Shown here: one piece after another, positions 31,510 to 44,143 of the stretch | Layout of the letters: the number at the start of each line of letters is the position of its first letter | Position numbering within the stretch: the stretch's first letter is position 1 | Assembly (NCBI GenBank): GCA_023105745.1 | Contig: JALGQZ010000006.1 | Span: forward strand, 67,314,316 to 67,378,315 | Length of the DNA stretch: 64,000 nucleotides | Source: Austropuccinia psidii | Taxonomy: Eukaryota > Basidiomycota > Pucciniomycetes > Pucciniales > Sphaerophragmiaceae | Reading direction: 5' to 3' | Notes under the pieces: generated by a model | Database searches by the model: none | What the model was told of the DNA's origin: nothing | What the model saw: the letters and a program-made list of their open reading frames with translations, nothing else | Position numbers and translations under genes: made by a program

Positions 31510-33169
31510 TTACCTTCTTTGTTGTAACTAGTTTGCTATATGTAGCTTGACTTTTACATATGAATAATGAAATTGAATAATTTATTTAAACACATACACT
31601 GCCCTTTGGTGCCTGTGCCATGGTTTTATGAGTTAAATCCAGCTTCTTGCTGTAAAATTGACCTTTTGCTGTAAGATTTGAGTGTAAGTCTGCCTGTAGG
31701 CTGGATTTACTGCTGTTTTGGGGTACTATGAGCTTGAGCCTGGTGAAAAACATGGTATGGAATACCACAGTGTATATTCCTATTTTTACATGTAAGAAAG
31801 CAATAACTTCAAAGAGTCATTAAAACTTCATTTCTCAATTAATTCAATTGAAACTCACAAAGATCCCAATTTCATAGTATATGTTTATGAGTTGAAACTT
31901 AATTATATTTTATAATTAAGATACTTTGGTATTTAGTGCTGAAAATACCATATTGAATTATTCTTAATGAAATTTAAGATTTCTTTAAAAATTAATGAAA
32001 AATCTTATTTACAAGATTCTTTCTTGAAATTTTGTCCTTGAGATAATCATAATATTAATTTTCATTTGAATAGATTATTTTTATACTAAACTCTAAAGAT
32101 AATAAGCACTAATTATTTTTAAGACTACTTGTATTTAAGAATTACCCCGTTAACTTAAATTGGCATTGGATATTGGGAGTTTTTAAGCTAAACTCAATTT
32201 TTGCATATGCTTTTTTGAGTTTTGTTGAATAAATTCACTCTGAAAAATCTTCAATCATAGAGGAGGTTTCTAAGGGCATAAAAAATTCTTTTAATGACTA
32301 TTTTCCCCATCAATTTGTACAATCTAATCTTCCAAAGCATAATATGGTATTAACAAAGTATCAATTTATTATAAAGAATTCTTCCGTATTCATTATCTAA
32401 AATATCTATAGATAAAGAATTGAAATCATAGAATATGATTATATTTGTATAATCTTTATTAATTCTTTCATGGGTAAAATTCACAAATCCTCCAAAAGTC
32501 CATTCATTCTTAATCTTGGTGTGTTTTGACTTATCTTTGTTAGATTTTTCTGACCTTTTTTGGTGGATTTTTATCATATAATGTCTTCTAAGTGGTCTTT
32601 ACATCAATCTTCTACTTTTTTCACTTATTATTTTTTGTTTAAAGAATAGTTTCTATAATTATTATTATAAATTTTTGTATAATAATTCCTTTCTAAATAA
32701 TATTATATATTATTTATAACTTGTTTTTTGTTTATCCATTAAATGTAATTTTCTCTTTTAGGGATTTTATATTCTTATTATTATAATTTTCAGTGGGTTC
32801 TAATAATAATAGAATGATTCTTATAGTTTTGATTATCAAATTTGTGAATAATAATATTTTTCTATATAATCCTTTATTAATATCAAAGTTATTGCTATCA
32901 ATATTAATAATAAGCATATATATTTGTGGTGATCATATTTAAAGATCTTATATTATCTTTGAGGAAAGTCATAGTAATCCTAATTGTATCCCAATTTCAA
33001 TGATATCACTTTTCATTTAATGAAAAACATGGATCTCATTTGTTTAAATTATCCTATAAAGGCAATCAATTTCCTGGTCATCATTGGTGGAACTCTAGCC
33101 AGGTTCCTGCTTAATTATCCCAAATAAAGAAGATAAAACCATTTATTTAAGAAAATAATTTCCTTACCA
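31510..33169. other. AT-rich DNA, no gene; LTR-like terminus at 31756-31769
   Basis: GTATGGAATACCACA, the terminus of the LTR just to the left, occurs again ending at 31769. It suggests a fragment of a related older LTR or a shared insertion relic. The rest is AT-rich with short meaningless frames. Confidence 0.45.
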
Positions 33170-33903
33170 TAATATATACATTTTTTGCACATCTCAAAGC
33201 AATACCAACTCCTCCTGTTCCCTTCATTTTTAAGAACACAAGAGCTTGAGGCTTACTTCTGAAATATTCAAGAATTGTTTGTCTTTGCTCCTTATTGAGC
33301 TTTTCATGAAATAAAAAATTCTTTATCCCACTGTCATCAAAATCAAATTTAATACTAATTTGATTATTTTTATCAATTGAATAATTTGGATATGGTGAGA
33401 ATCTTTATGAATCAAATTGGTACTTCCATATCAAGAAACCTTTTATATTCTGAAAAAACCACCTCTTTTTGGAGTTTTACCCTCTTCCCTCACATGATTA
33501 ACTAGGTGCACACTTTTGGAACCTTCATTACAATTATATTTTCTTCCTTTCCCTTCCTCCCCTTTCTAGAAATTCAGAATGTTTGCTAAGCTATGTCAAT
33601 TCAGATAGCTTTGTGAAAAATGTAGTAGAGTCCCATTGAGTTCCTTAGGGTATTTTCTTCCCAAAGAATTTGACAACCTAAACATTTGCTTGTGAATAAT
33701 ACTTTTTCTGTTGCTCATAGAGCTAAACTCCAATTTCATGCTGAAGACTTTTTGGAAGATAAAGGACTTTTGATTTCAATCTTCTTAAGGTAAATGTTTG
33801 AATCAAAATATGAAATGAGTGGATGGCACTTTGATCTCCAAATGAAATTGGTGTAATCAAGAAACTGTTCCACAATGCCATAAGACTCCATGGCTCTACC
33901 TGT
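33170..33903 (-). pseudogene. Remnant of a SNF2 helicase C-terminal lobe
   Basis: Minus-strand translation of about 33340-33180 reads LNKEQRQTILEYF, then ALVFLKMKGTGGVGIALRCAKNVYIM, a clear match to motif V of SNF2 ATPases. A second frame (33736-33903, EQFLDYTNFIW) could be the preceding motif IV region but is weak. The remnant ends where the tandem array begins. It has no intact gene around it. Confidence 0.55.
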
Positions 33904-34337
33904 ATAAAAATTTAAAAAAAATGTCATTATTTCCTCCTTTTATTTTTTGTAATACTTTCTTTTGAATAAAATATTTGTCTTCAATTATTGTTATGTTCAA
34001 ATTCTATTACATTCTTTGTTCACGTAAAAATTACTTATTTCCTCCTTAGAGAAAAACCCTGATTGCGTGAGAATTATTTTTGTAAGTGCCCCACCAAGAG
34101 TTTGAGTGAGTATTTGTTTTTGTGAACCTCTTTTTCTCAAAATGCGCCAATAGTTGCTGTTATCCTCTCCTATATTTTCTTCTTCCATGGTTTAGAGCCA
34201 TACCCATTCCTAACTGTAAAAAAGCGGGAGGTTCCCGTATGTGAGCAATCGAGTCCAGATTCGTGAAACATGGCCTTTCCTATGGTCACACGCTATTAGT
34301 CTTACTCATGTATTGAATTGTTTAAATTGTCTAGAAC

Positions 34338-34889
34338 CTTCACAAGCGTAAGGATTGGTGTGTGACTTGTCGGGAGGCTGCACAGGCGTAAGGATTGGCA
34401 TGTGAATTGTTGGCAGCCTGCACAGGCATAAGGATTGGCGTGTGAATTGTTGGGAGCCTGCACAGGCATAAGAATTTGTCAGCATTGTTGGCAACCCTCC
34501 CATGCGTAAGGATTGGCGTGTGAATCGTCGGAAGCCTGTACAGGCGTAAGGAATTTTAGCACTTTTGGGACCCTCCCCAAGCATAAGGATGGGTGTGTGA
34601 ATTGTTGGGAGCCTGCACAGGCGTAAGAATTGGCGTGTGAATTCTTGGGATCCTGCACAGGCTAAAGAAAATTTCAGCATTGTGGGGAAGCTTCACAAGC
34701 GTAAGAATTGGCGTGTGAATCGTCAAAAGCCTGTAAAGGCGTAAGGATTGGCGTGTAAATTTTCGGGAGCCTGCACAGGCCCAAGGATTGGCGTGTGTAG
34801 CGTTGGCACCCCGCATAGGCGTAAGGAACTTTCAGCATTGTCAGAACCTGCACAAGCATGAGGATTCGCGTGTGAAGCATTGGCATCCT
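34338..34889. repeat. Minisatellite of ~40-bp units, array copy 1
   Basis: Same repeat as 22192-22785 but shorter by one 40-bp unit, lost at the position after 34455. Confidence 0.8.
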
Positions 34890-35064
34890 GGACAATAGCA
34901 ACAAACCAGGACAGATGTACGATGGCATGCCACTGTACATAATCCACTTCACCCCTTTTTCATGTGAGACACCCCATCTCCCGCACTCAAATCCATCCAA
35001 TCCTGGTGTATATTGTCCTCTGCCTTACCTCACCATTACTTACCCAACCCACTTGCAAATCTCC

Positions 35065-36276
35065 TCATTCTTTGAATCGGCATGAGATTGTATTACCATC
35101 CCTGATTTGATAGCCCGCTCTCTCGCCAATCTCATAATAGCCATTGCTTTTTTGCCGCACTGTTTTTGCTAACCTGCTTGAGCATTGTGCGGACATACCC
35201 ACTAGTGTCGTGCTTTCATTGTCCTGTGCTGGATCAGTATAATGAACAAATGTACTACTGGCCCACACTACCTGAATGAGCCCATGACATGCGGATAGAT
35301 CAATCCAAAAATGCTCATTTGGGAAAATCAATTTTCCCCCTGTACACCGCTTTGACGCATCTCTTTGAATTTGGCCGGTCCGCTTATCAGCTTGAAACCA
35401 CCATCCCGAAGCATACAGCGATGCATCCTTATCAACATGAGGTGCGTTTTTGAATCCATTCATGGTGAAAGTGAGTGTGGAAGCGAACTCGAATGCACCC
35501 TGATTTGCCGGAATATCGCCTTCATAGTTGACTTGATCAAAAGACGGAACCCCCAATGAGTTGTAGCAATTTTGAATCTTCTGAAATAAATTATCCCCAA
35601 CATATCGTAAGGATTGACCTAGAATGCGACCCACCGAGCTAAGATTGGCACCTCGGTCCCGCCATTCATCTTTTGCATTTTCAATTTTGCCAGCACTACC
35701 ATACAGACCAAATTGTTCATTCTTCGTGGTGCATTTGCGCCACCCAATCGCAAACATAAATCCCTCCAGTAATGCTCCATTTGTTGCAATAGGGTCGGTG
35801 AAACTCTTTTCGCGAAATAGGAATTGTGATAATTCATCCCATTGATTGACCTCGACTTCACTCATTGTTGTGAATGGTCGGAATTCGACAAGGGCAATGA
35901 GTAATCCGGTTGAAGAGAAAATTGCCACACGCCCAAAGTGACTGCGTTTGATCTGATTGACATCCACAAGCCTCCGAATTTCACTTGGGGTGATATTTGC
36001 TGATACTGGCATTGATATTTGTGCTGTTGGGCGAGAGGAGGAAAACAACCTATTCATTCGGGTCGTTTTGCGCTCATTTGTCTTTTGGGATCTGCTACTA
36101 TTCCCGAGTGGTTGAGGGATCACTACGTGTTGAAGCACACAAGATATCAGATACTGCCAAGGAGCTTTCTTCGGCACACATCCTTTGACTTCCCTGTTGG
36201 AGCCCACATGACATTGGCACAATCTGAACCGACTAAAGCCCATGTTCTTCAGTGGGGCCCAATGAGGGTGCCACAT
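35065..36276 (-). CDS. Tet/JBP-like 2OG-Fe(II) dioxygenase, array copy 1
   Basis: 403 codons, uninterrupted. It differs from the CACTA copy by a handful of residues (for example Ser for Ile before HFGRVAIF, Asp for Asn in FTDPIATN, Glu for Lys in IGERAGY). HxD (His280/Asp282) and His345 are kept. The TA tract and the possible upstream exon (36538-36801) are also present, so the copy looks expressible. Its 3' side has the minisatellite and near-palindrome 4 copy; its 5' side has near-palindrome 5 copy. Confidence 0.85.
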   Translation of the reverse strand: MWHPHWAPLKNMGFSRFRLCQCHVGSNREVKGCVPKKAPWQYLISCVLQHVVIPQPLGNSSRSQKTNERKTTRMNRLFSSSRPTAQISMPVSANITPSEIRRLVDVNQIKRSHFGRVAIFSSTGLLIALVEFRPFTTMSEVEVNQWDELSQFLFREKSFTDPIATNGALLEGFMFAIGWRKCTTKNEQFGLYGSAGKIENAKDEWRDRGANLSSVGRILGQSLRYVGDNLFQKIQNCYNSLGVPSFDQVNYEGDIPANQGAFEFASTLTFTMNGFKNAPHVDKDASLYASGWWFQADKRTGQIQRDASKRCTGGKLIFPNEHFWIDLSACHGLIQVVWASSTFVHYTDPAQDNESTTLVGMSAQCSSRLAKTVRQKSNGYYEIGERAGYQIRDGNTISCRFKE

Positions 36277-36986
36277 AAATGTGGAAGCATATATATATAT
36301 CTATATATATACACTGAGATTAAGCGAGTAACTCACACTTTCCTTCCTCAGCCCGACGCTTTCTCGCGAGTTCCCTTTTACGCTCTTTTCCTTTTTTCGT
36401 GAATGGCATGCTTTCAGCAGAAAATGAAATGAAACCGAATGATTACTGATTTCTTAATATCACCTAAATTGGATTGCGGTGGATGAATCTTTTTTAATTG
36501 CGGCTAAAAAGAAAGCTCATGCCTGACCTTGGCAAATTCACGATCTCAAATACCTGAACCTGAAAATTGCAGTGGATAGTGCATTATTCAATTTTACACA
36601 TTGATGTTCCCATGCAATCACTTTCCAATCCAACCATTTGGAATATTGCAAGCACACGCAAATGCAATATGCATCCTGCTGCGGATCCCTAGCTATCCTA
36701 GTCCTCTTGAAAGACACAGGAACATTTGGCCTATTATGGGCTGGCGGAAAGTGATAAACGCGACTTCGCGCAATGCACCCGCGTGTGCTACTCGCGGGCA
36801 CATCACCTGACTCAGCTTGCGTCTTGTCGGAGTCTTTGCAATGATGTACGGAGGCATGCCGCCGTACAATTACTATTGGTACTCAGACTGTGGCATCCGG
36901 GAAGTAGTAGGATAGGAAGTCATGATTATTAAATTCATAAATAACTTTGCAAAATTCAATTACAATCTATCTAGTACAAAGCTAAT

Positions 36987-37571
36987 CTAAAACGGGTCAA
37001 TCCTGGTTGTGAGTTTAGCTGACCTGGGTACCGTCAAGGTGACCTCATCACTTGAACCAAGCCCGCGATTCGCCACCCAGGCATCACCAAAGTCTAATAC
37101 TAAGCATCGTGCAAAATCAAATCTAAGAGGTACAGTGGGGTTAAAAGACTCTGATGAGAAGAAACTTTTATTCAGTAAATTACATATATACTTATTAGTA
37201 CGTAGCCACACTGGCTCCACTAGATTTTTACCCTCTGAAAGTTTTGCGGAAATGTCAATTAGTGCTAAAGCCCCTTTAACTGAGCTTGTTCTCCAGTCAT
37301 CTGAGCATACCATCAAACCACGAACCCCCGCCACACAGAATGCCGCTAATATACCATAGCAAATTCGATTGATTCCAAGATTCTTGTGACATGCCAAAAG
37401 ATCTTTGATGGCCTCATTTTTTTTTGAGTTCGTGAGTTTGCCTTTGATGCCATTAACTTCGACCTTTGTATGTGCACGTACCATGTTGTATGCAATCATC
37501 AAATGGATAACTGTATCCATTAGATCCTCCAGGTTCTTGTGCGGCTTTGTGGATATCTCATTGTCAGCCCC
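36987..37571 (-). pseudogene. C-terminal fragment of the unknown cargo gene, array copy 1
   Basis: Matches the last exon of the gene at 24883-27105 from its stop back to the array junction. Everything upstream (promoter, three exons, start of exon 4) is missing and replaced by the 17578-type sequence. The first in-frame Met is at 37520 (177 codons). Confidence 0.75.
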
Positions 37572-37572
37572 A

Positions 37573-40319
37573 GATGGCCTGTGGTTACGTGCATGGTCTT
37601 GATGGAGGTGGGCCTCTTGGGCTCATAATTTTCATATCCGATTTGGGGCATATATCAAGGCAAGGTGGCCAAAATGTGGGTGCACCATTATGACTGCTGG
37701 ATCTGCAGCGAGTTACGAAACATTTGGTGGAACAAGGCTGACATTAGCACATCCGAAATTGGGTGGGTTGTAGCAGCTTATTGTGGAGGGCATATTAGAG
37801 GCATGCGGTCATGTTCGCTGGTGTGACAGCGAACAATGAGCGTATCCTCCCCAGGTTAATTATTCACAGGGACCTACTGGGCAATGTTGGCAGTTTCAAA
37901 GGGCAATCTCACTGTGGGGATGTTTGTGTGTGGGCGGGTGAGATATGTTCGGTGGCATGCCACCAAACATGACTTTGGTTTGGCCTGAAGTTTTTTGCTG
38001 ACTGATGCATACTGGGCTTTCAGGGGGAATGTGTGGGATGATCAAAGGGGGCGCCAGCCGTGAGCCGTGATCCACATATACATTCACCCCTATGGGGTTT
38101 GAGGCGAGTACTAATCCACCGAGATTGGCATCCGGGTCTTTGCCTCACGCGCGTACAGAACTCCGGAGAAAGAGGCCACACGCCCAAGGGATTTTTTGGC
38201 TGCAAGCCAGGTGCCACAACTTGCGCGGGGCGTGTGAGAACGTAAAGAAAATGACCCGCGGTGGGAGATCCCCACGCAAACATAACCAGCCTCAGCAATC
38301 ATAGGCTGGGATTATTCTAATGTGGATGAGGCTGAAGCAAATCCACACTGATTGGCCTCAGGTTTCCACGCGCAAGCGGGTGAGCGTCTGCAGTCAAGCT
38401 GACAACCCGAGCAAGAAAATACGCAGCTGGAAGACTGGCAGTAAAATGTGTTCCAGGCGTGTGAAAGTTGCCTGCGTATGAAAGCGTGTGGCTGCCCGAC
38501 AATGAACAAGCGGGCCAGTCATTGTTTGCCCCAACCATGGCACCGGAGTGAATCAACTCTTTGTGTATGACCCAAATATTAAGTCATCCCATTATGACCC
38601 ACTTACATTAACTTGGATTACATGCGCATCTGTGCCGTAGTTAGGCAGAGCTGTCCAACAAGGTGCATCAAAGGGATGCAGGTGAGAGATATGACTCGAT
38701 GGCTTGACGTGATTGCATGTTACATTGTTGAACAGCTTTTTGCTCTGCCCCGCAGTACACATTTACAAAGGTGTACTGCGTACTACAGTGTCGACTGTAC
38801 TGTACAGATCAGGAAGGTGTAATACTACTTGAGCCTGCATGCACCTTCCAATCGTTTGCATTTACGTAGCTCATGTGCCACATGCTCAGCATTGCGTTTC
38901 ACCCGATTTGCACACGCAAGCTGAGCATGTCATGGTCAAAAGCACCGTGTGAAAGTGCTCAGTAAAGCCATGGAATGAACTAATTCTGCAATAGCTCACT
39001 GGAAGGCTCAGTTTGGAGCACTTCACCAAAGCGTGTGAAATGCTGCACCTTGCTGAAATGTCATCCGATGCTGTGCCAAATGCGCAGAGTGCGCGCATAC
39101 AAAAACGACTGAGCAATGGCTCAGCATGGTGCATTTGATATTGTTATATCTATAGCTCAATCACTGTGCAATTCCAATGTTCAGCCACTGAGCATTTCAA
39201 TTATGACCCAAAAGCAAACCTGAGCAATGGGTCGAGGCAAGCTCACGCTGTATTCACTTGTCTTACAGCCCCCCCCTTTGTTCACATACTATTACCAGGC
39301 CATATGGCCGGTAATCTCGCCGCGGTCACTTGTGACCAAATGCACCGGGTGCTTTTCTGCATGGGTCACTTGTGCATTGCACCCACAATGCACATTCAAC
39401 ATGGGCCTCATGACCACCCTCCTGGGTGATCGGGTGACTATTTAAGGAAACAAAGGGGATTTGACTCAGCTTGACAATTCAATAAATTGCAATACTCAGC
39501 GGTGCATTTGATATTGTTATATCAATTGTTCAATTAATGTGCAATTCAAATGTTCAGCCACTGAGCATTTCAATTATGACCCGAAAGCAAACCTGAGCAA
39601 TGGGTCGAGGCAAGCTCACGCTGTATTCACTTGTCTTACAGCCCCCCCCTTTGTTCAAAGACTATCACCAGGCCATAAGGCCGGTGATCTTGCCGCGGTC
39701 ACTTGTGCAGTGCACCCACAATGCACAATCAATAAGGGCCTCACGACCACCCTCCTGGGTGATCGGGTGGCAATTTAAGGAAACAAAGGGGATTTGACTC
39801 AGCATGACAATTCAATAAATTGCAATACTCAGCCAGACCCCCATTGTTCTTCTGCCTCACGCGAGCATTTCACCTCTCAGTTGCAGCATTCGCTGAGACT
39901 CAGCTTCAATTTTGCCCACACGCCTTGAAGCTGAGACTTTTGCGGGTGCTGCAACTGCTGAGATCGTCTCAGCTTCACCTTGGTATAAAAGACCATCTTC
40001 ACACGACACGCACTTCACTTTCTTTCTCACCCGCGTTTGTCCTTCTTGTGCGTATTCCCCCTCGTCTTCCTGCCTTTCCAGTCTTTTCTTTCGCACTCGA
40101 CTAACCCCACTCCCCTTCCTGCTCGCTTTTTGTTTTTCCTGCTAATACTTTCAGAACCCCACTTCTATCTACTTTGTACATTTTCTCCAATTAAACTTTC
40201 GTCAACATTATGTACCGATATTAATATTTTTCTTTCTTCACGACTTCCTTCCAGACTTTTAAAAACTTCCGACTAGAGCGTCTTTAATTTGATTCCGTTT
40301 TATATTTATATAAATCATT
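37573..40319. other. Noncoding block upstream of the second Zn-cluster gene
   Basis: Copy of 17578-20348 with the same palindromes (37812, 37946), the 373-bp tandem duplication and the TATAAAAG at 39984. It has lost 29 bases relative to 20031-20070, between two TCACCCGC direct repeats. No gene seen. Confidence 0.6.
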
Positions 40320-40390
40320 GTATGTCTTCCTTTTCTTTCTTGATTGCTTACTTTCTATTCAGTTACTAACCTGTTTTGTTTTGTTTTTAG

Positions 40391-41533
40391 ATGTCGTGCA
40401 CGTTATGCACCAAGCGGTGTATCCCCTGCATTCGTTCCTCGACGACAAACGACGCTTGTGATGCTTGCCGACAAGCACACAAGAAATGTTCGTTCGTTGT
40501 CCGCCCCTTCCGACCACAAGGCCAGACAAGTTCTCGCCCAAGACGCCCTCGCAAGGACTCCTTTGTGGTCGACGATGATGAAATCATTTCCGAGCGTGAA
40601 TGGACGCCGGGCCCCCAAACAGGCCAACGGGAACGATTCCGGACGATTAGCCCTGTCCACTCGCCCTCCTAGGCCACCATCCGATGGTCACTTCACTCCT
40701 CGACCGGAGCAAAGTGATTATCCGGCTGATGAAGGATGGCGATGGCGAGAGGACATTCGAGCTTGGGCTGATCGTCACCATGTCTTATCACCAATGGGAT
40801 TCAAACGCCAAAGTAAGTTTTATTTCTCCTCTTTATCTCATTTCTCTTCACGCAATAATACTGACTTTTTTCCATTACTCATAGAACCAAACCCCCCGAA
40901 TCCCCCCCGACACGACTCTCCCGTTCCCAGTTTGCCTCGCGAGCAAACCCCCCGGCAACCCACTCCAGGCCCGAGTGGCACCCGATGGTCTGAGGAATTA
41001 TTTCGTGGTAAGCAGCCAAAGTTTCATTTCATTTTCACTTTCACTTTCGAGTCAAGTGAACTGACACTTACTCCTTTTTTAGAACCCTCCCGAACCGAAG
41101 AGCCACCTATTCCTGGCCCGAGTCCATCGTCCCAACCACCTGAGGACGATACGACTTGTGAGCCAGAACCTGAGGTGGCTCCTACGCAATCCACGGAGGA
41201 ACCTTATGGTAAGTCACCCCTTTTTTCTCTTCGATCCATATCCACTTTTCCTCATTTTTTCTTCGACCGTCTCCAGATCGTCCCGCCACTCCTCGCTCGA
41301 TCATCATCATCGATGATACGCCCGTGGGATCACCCCATCCCCCTCCCCCTTCTTCTTCACCGACTCCACCATCTTCCCCTTCCACTCCAACCCCGGTTCC
41401 CTCCCCAGAGATCCCTTCCAGTGCCCCCGAGAACCCCAACGCCTCCTCCCCCCCGGTGCCAAGCTCCTCTCATTCCCACGATGACGCTCTCCAGGAATTC
41501 ACCGACCTGGAACCAACCCTAATGATTCCTTGA
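40391..41533 (+). CDS. Zn2Cys6-cluster gene, array copy, with earlier stop
   Basis: Second copy of the gene at 20420. The Zn2Cys6 cluster, the internal frame change and the three introns (40813-40884, 41008-41082, 41209-41276) are all present. A C-to-T change turns the CGA codon after MIP into TGA at 41531-41533, so the tail is 39 codons shorter than in the CACTA copy. A 5'-UTR intron with TACTAAC branch site ends just before the ATG. The third array unit (from 45440) ends before this gene. Confidence 0.55.
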
Positions 41534-42162
41534 GCCATCATCCACGATTCGATCAACCGAATCTTGTTGGAGCATCGTCGCTTTCTCCACATGATTCCTT
41601 TCGTGGATGCAACTCATTGAAATGAGATGCACCGGGAATTCCGGGAGGAACTAAACTCCCTCCTTGCCCAGGCACTGGAGGCTTATCCAAAGGAGGACAT
41701 AACCGGGATAGTCTCCAAATTCCTCGAAAAATAAAAATTTAAAAAAAATGTCATTATTTCCTCCTTTTATTTTTTGTAATACTTTCTTTTGAATAAAATA
41801 TTTGTCTTCAATTATTGTTATGTTCAAATTCTATTACATTCTTTGTTCACGTAAAAATTACTTATTTCCTCCTTAGAGAAAAACCCTGATTGCGTGAGAA
41901 TTATTTTTGTAAGTGCCCCACCAAGAGTTTGAGTGAGTATTTGTTTTCGTGAACCTCTTTTTCTCAAAATGCGCCAATAGTTGCTGTTATCCTCTCCTAT
42001 ATTTTCTTCTTCCATGGTTTAGAGCCATACCCATTCCTAACTGTAAAAAAGCGGGAGGTTCCCGTATGTGAGCAATCGAGTCCAGATTCGTGAAACATGG
42101 CCTTTCCTATGGTCACACGCTATTAGTCTTACTCATGTATTGAATTGTTTAAATTGTCTAGA

Positions 42163-42756
42163 ACCTTCACAAGCGTAAGGATTGGCGTGTGACTTGTCGG
42201 GAGGCTGCACAGGCGTAAGGATTGGCGTGTGAATTGTTGGGAGCCTGCACAGGCATAAGGATTGGCGTGTGAATTGTTGGGAGCCTGCACAGGCATAAGG
42301 ATTGGCGTGTGAATTGTTGGGAGCCTGCACAGGCATAAGAATTTGTCAGCATTGTTGGCAACCCTCCCATGCGTAAGGATTGGCGTGTGAATCGTCGGAA
42401 GCCTGTACAGGCGTAAGGAATTTTAGCACTTTTGGGACCCTCCCCAAGCATAAGGATGGGCGTGTGAATTGTTGGGAGCCTGCACAGGCGTAAGAATTGG
42501 CGTGTGAATTCTTGGGATCCTGCACAGGCTAAAGAAAATTTCAGCATTGTGGGGAAGCTTCACAAGCGTAAGAATTGGCGTTTGAATCGTCGAAAGCCTG
42601 TAAAGGCGTAAGGATTGGCGTGTAAATTTTCGGGAGCCTGCACAGGCCCAAGGATTGGCGTGTGTAGCGTTGGCACCCCGCATAGGCGTAAGGAACTTTC
42701 AGCATTGTCAGAACCTGCACAAGCATGAGGATTCGCGTGTGAAGCATTGGCATCCT
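42163..42756. repeat. Minisatellite of ~40-bp units, array copy 2
   Basis: Same unit number as the CACTA copy at 22192-22785, with the middle units made more uniform (repeated GATTGGCGTGTGAATTGTTG). Confidence 0.8.
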
Positions 42757-42931
42757 GGACAATAGCAACAAACCAGGACAGATGTACGATGGCATGCCAC
42801 TGTACATAATCCACTTCACCCCTTTTTCATGTGAGACACCCCATCTCCCGCACTCGAATCCATCCAATCCTGGTGTATATTGTCCTCTGCCTTACCTCAC
42901 CATTACTTACCCAACCCACTTGCAAATCTCC

Positions 42932-44143
42932 TCATTCTTTGAATCGGCATGAGATTGTATTACCATCCCTGATTTGATAGCCCGCTCTCTCGCCAATCTC
43001 ATAATAGCCATTGCTTTTTTGCCGCACTGTTTTTGCTAACCTGCTTGAGCATTGTGCGGACATACCCACTAGTGTCGTGCTTTCATTGTCCTGTGCTGGA
43101 TCAGTATAATGAACAAATGTACTACTGGCCCACACTACCTGAATGAGCCCATGACATGCGGATAGATCAATCCAAAAATGCTCATTTGGGAAAATCAATT
43201 TTCCCCCTGTACACCGCTTTGACACATCTCTTTGAATTTGGCCGGTCCGCTTATCAGCTTGAAACCACCATCCCGAAGCATACAGCGATGCATCCTTATC
43301 AACATGAGGTGCGTTTTTGAATCCATTCATGGTGAAAGTGAGTGTGGAAGCGAACTCAAATGCACCCTGATTTGCCGGAATATCGCCTTCATAGTTGACT
43401 TGATCAAAAGACGGAACCCCCAATGAGTTGTAGCAATTTTGAATCTTCTGAAATAAATTATCCCCAACATATCGTAAGGATTGACCTAGAATGCGACCCA
43501 CCGAGCTAAGATTGGCACCTCGGTCCCGCCATTCATCTTTTGCATTTTCAATTTTGCCAGCACTACCATACAGACCAAATTGTTCATTCTTCGTGGTGCA
43601 TTTGCGCCACCCAATCGCGAACATAAATCCCTCCAGTAATGCTCCATTTGTTGCAATAGGGTCGGTGAAACTCTTTTCGCGAAATAGGAATTGTGATAAT
43701 TCATCCCATTGATTGACCTCGACTTCACTCATTGTTGTGAATGGTCGGAATTCGACAAGGGCAATGAGTAATCCGGTTGAAGAGAAAATTGCCACACACC
43801 CAAAGTGAATGCGTTTGATCTGATTGACATCCACAAGCCTCCGAATTTCACTTGGGGTGATATTTGCTGATACTGGCATTGATATTTGTGCTGTTGGGCG
43901 AGAGGAGGAAAACAACCTATTCATTCGGGTCGTTTTGCGCTCATTTGTCTTTTGGGATCTGCTACTATTCCCGAGTGGTTGAGGGATCACTACGTGTTGA
44001 AGCACACAAGATATCAGATACTGCCAAGGAGCTTTCTTTGGCACACATCCTTTGACTTCCCTGTTGGAGCCCACATGACATTGGCACAATCTGAACCGAC
44101 TAAAGCCCATGTTCTTCAGTGGGGCCCAATGAGGGTGCCACAT
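42932..44143 (-). CDS. Tet/JBP-like 2OG-Fe(II) dioxygenase, array copy 2
   Basis: 403 codons, uninterrupted. Private changes include Cys for Arg in HFGCVAIF and Val for Ala in RDVSKRC; it shares Asp in FTDPIATN and Glu in IGERAGY with array copy 1. HxD and the distal His are intact. Possible upstream exon at 44405-44668. Confidence 0.85.
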   Translation of the reverse strand: MWHPHWAPLKNMGFSRFRLCQCHVGSNREVKGCVPKKAPWQYLISCVLQHVVIPQPLGNSSRSQKTNERKTTRMNRLFSSSRPTAQISMPVSANITPSEIRRLVDVNQIKRIHFGCVAIFSSTGLLIALVEFRPFTTMSEVEVNQWDELSQFLFREKSFTDPIATNGALLEGFMFAIGWRKCTTKNEQFGLYGSAGKIENAKDEWRDRGANLSSVGRILGQSLRYVGDNLFQKIQNCYNSLGVPSFDQVNYEGDIPANQGAFEFASTLTFTMNGFKNAPHVDKDASLYASGWWFQADKRTGQIQRDVSKRCTGGKLIFPNEHFWIDLSACHGLIQVVWASSTFVHYTDPAQDNESTTLVGMSAQCSSRLAKTVRQKSNGYYEIGERAGYQIRDGNTISCRFKE

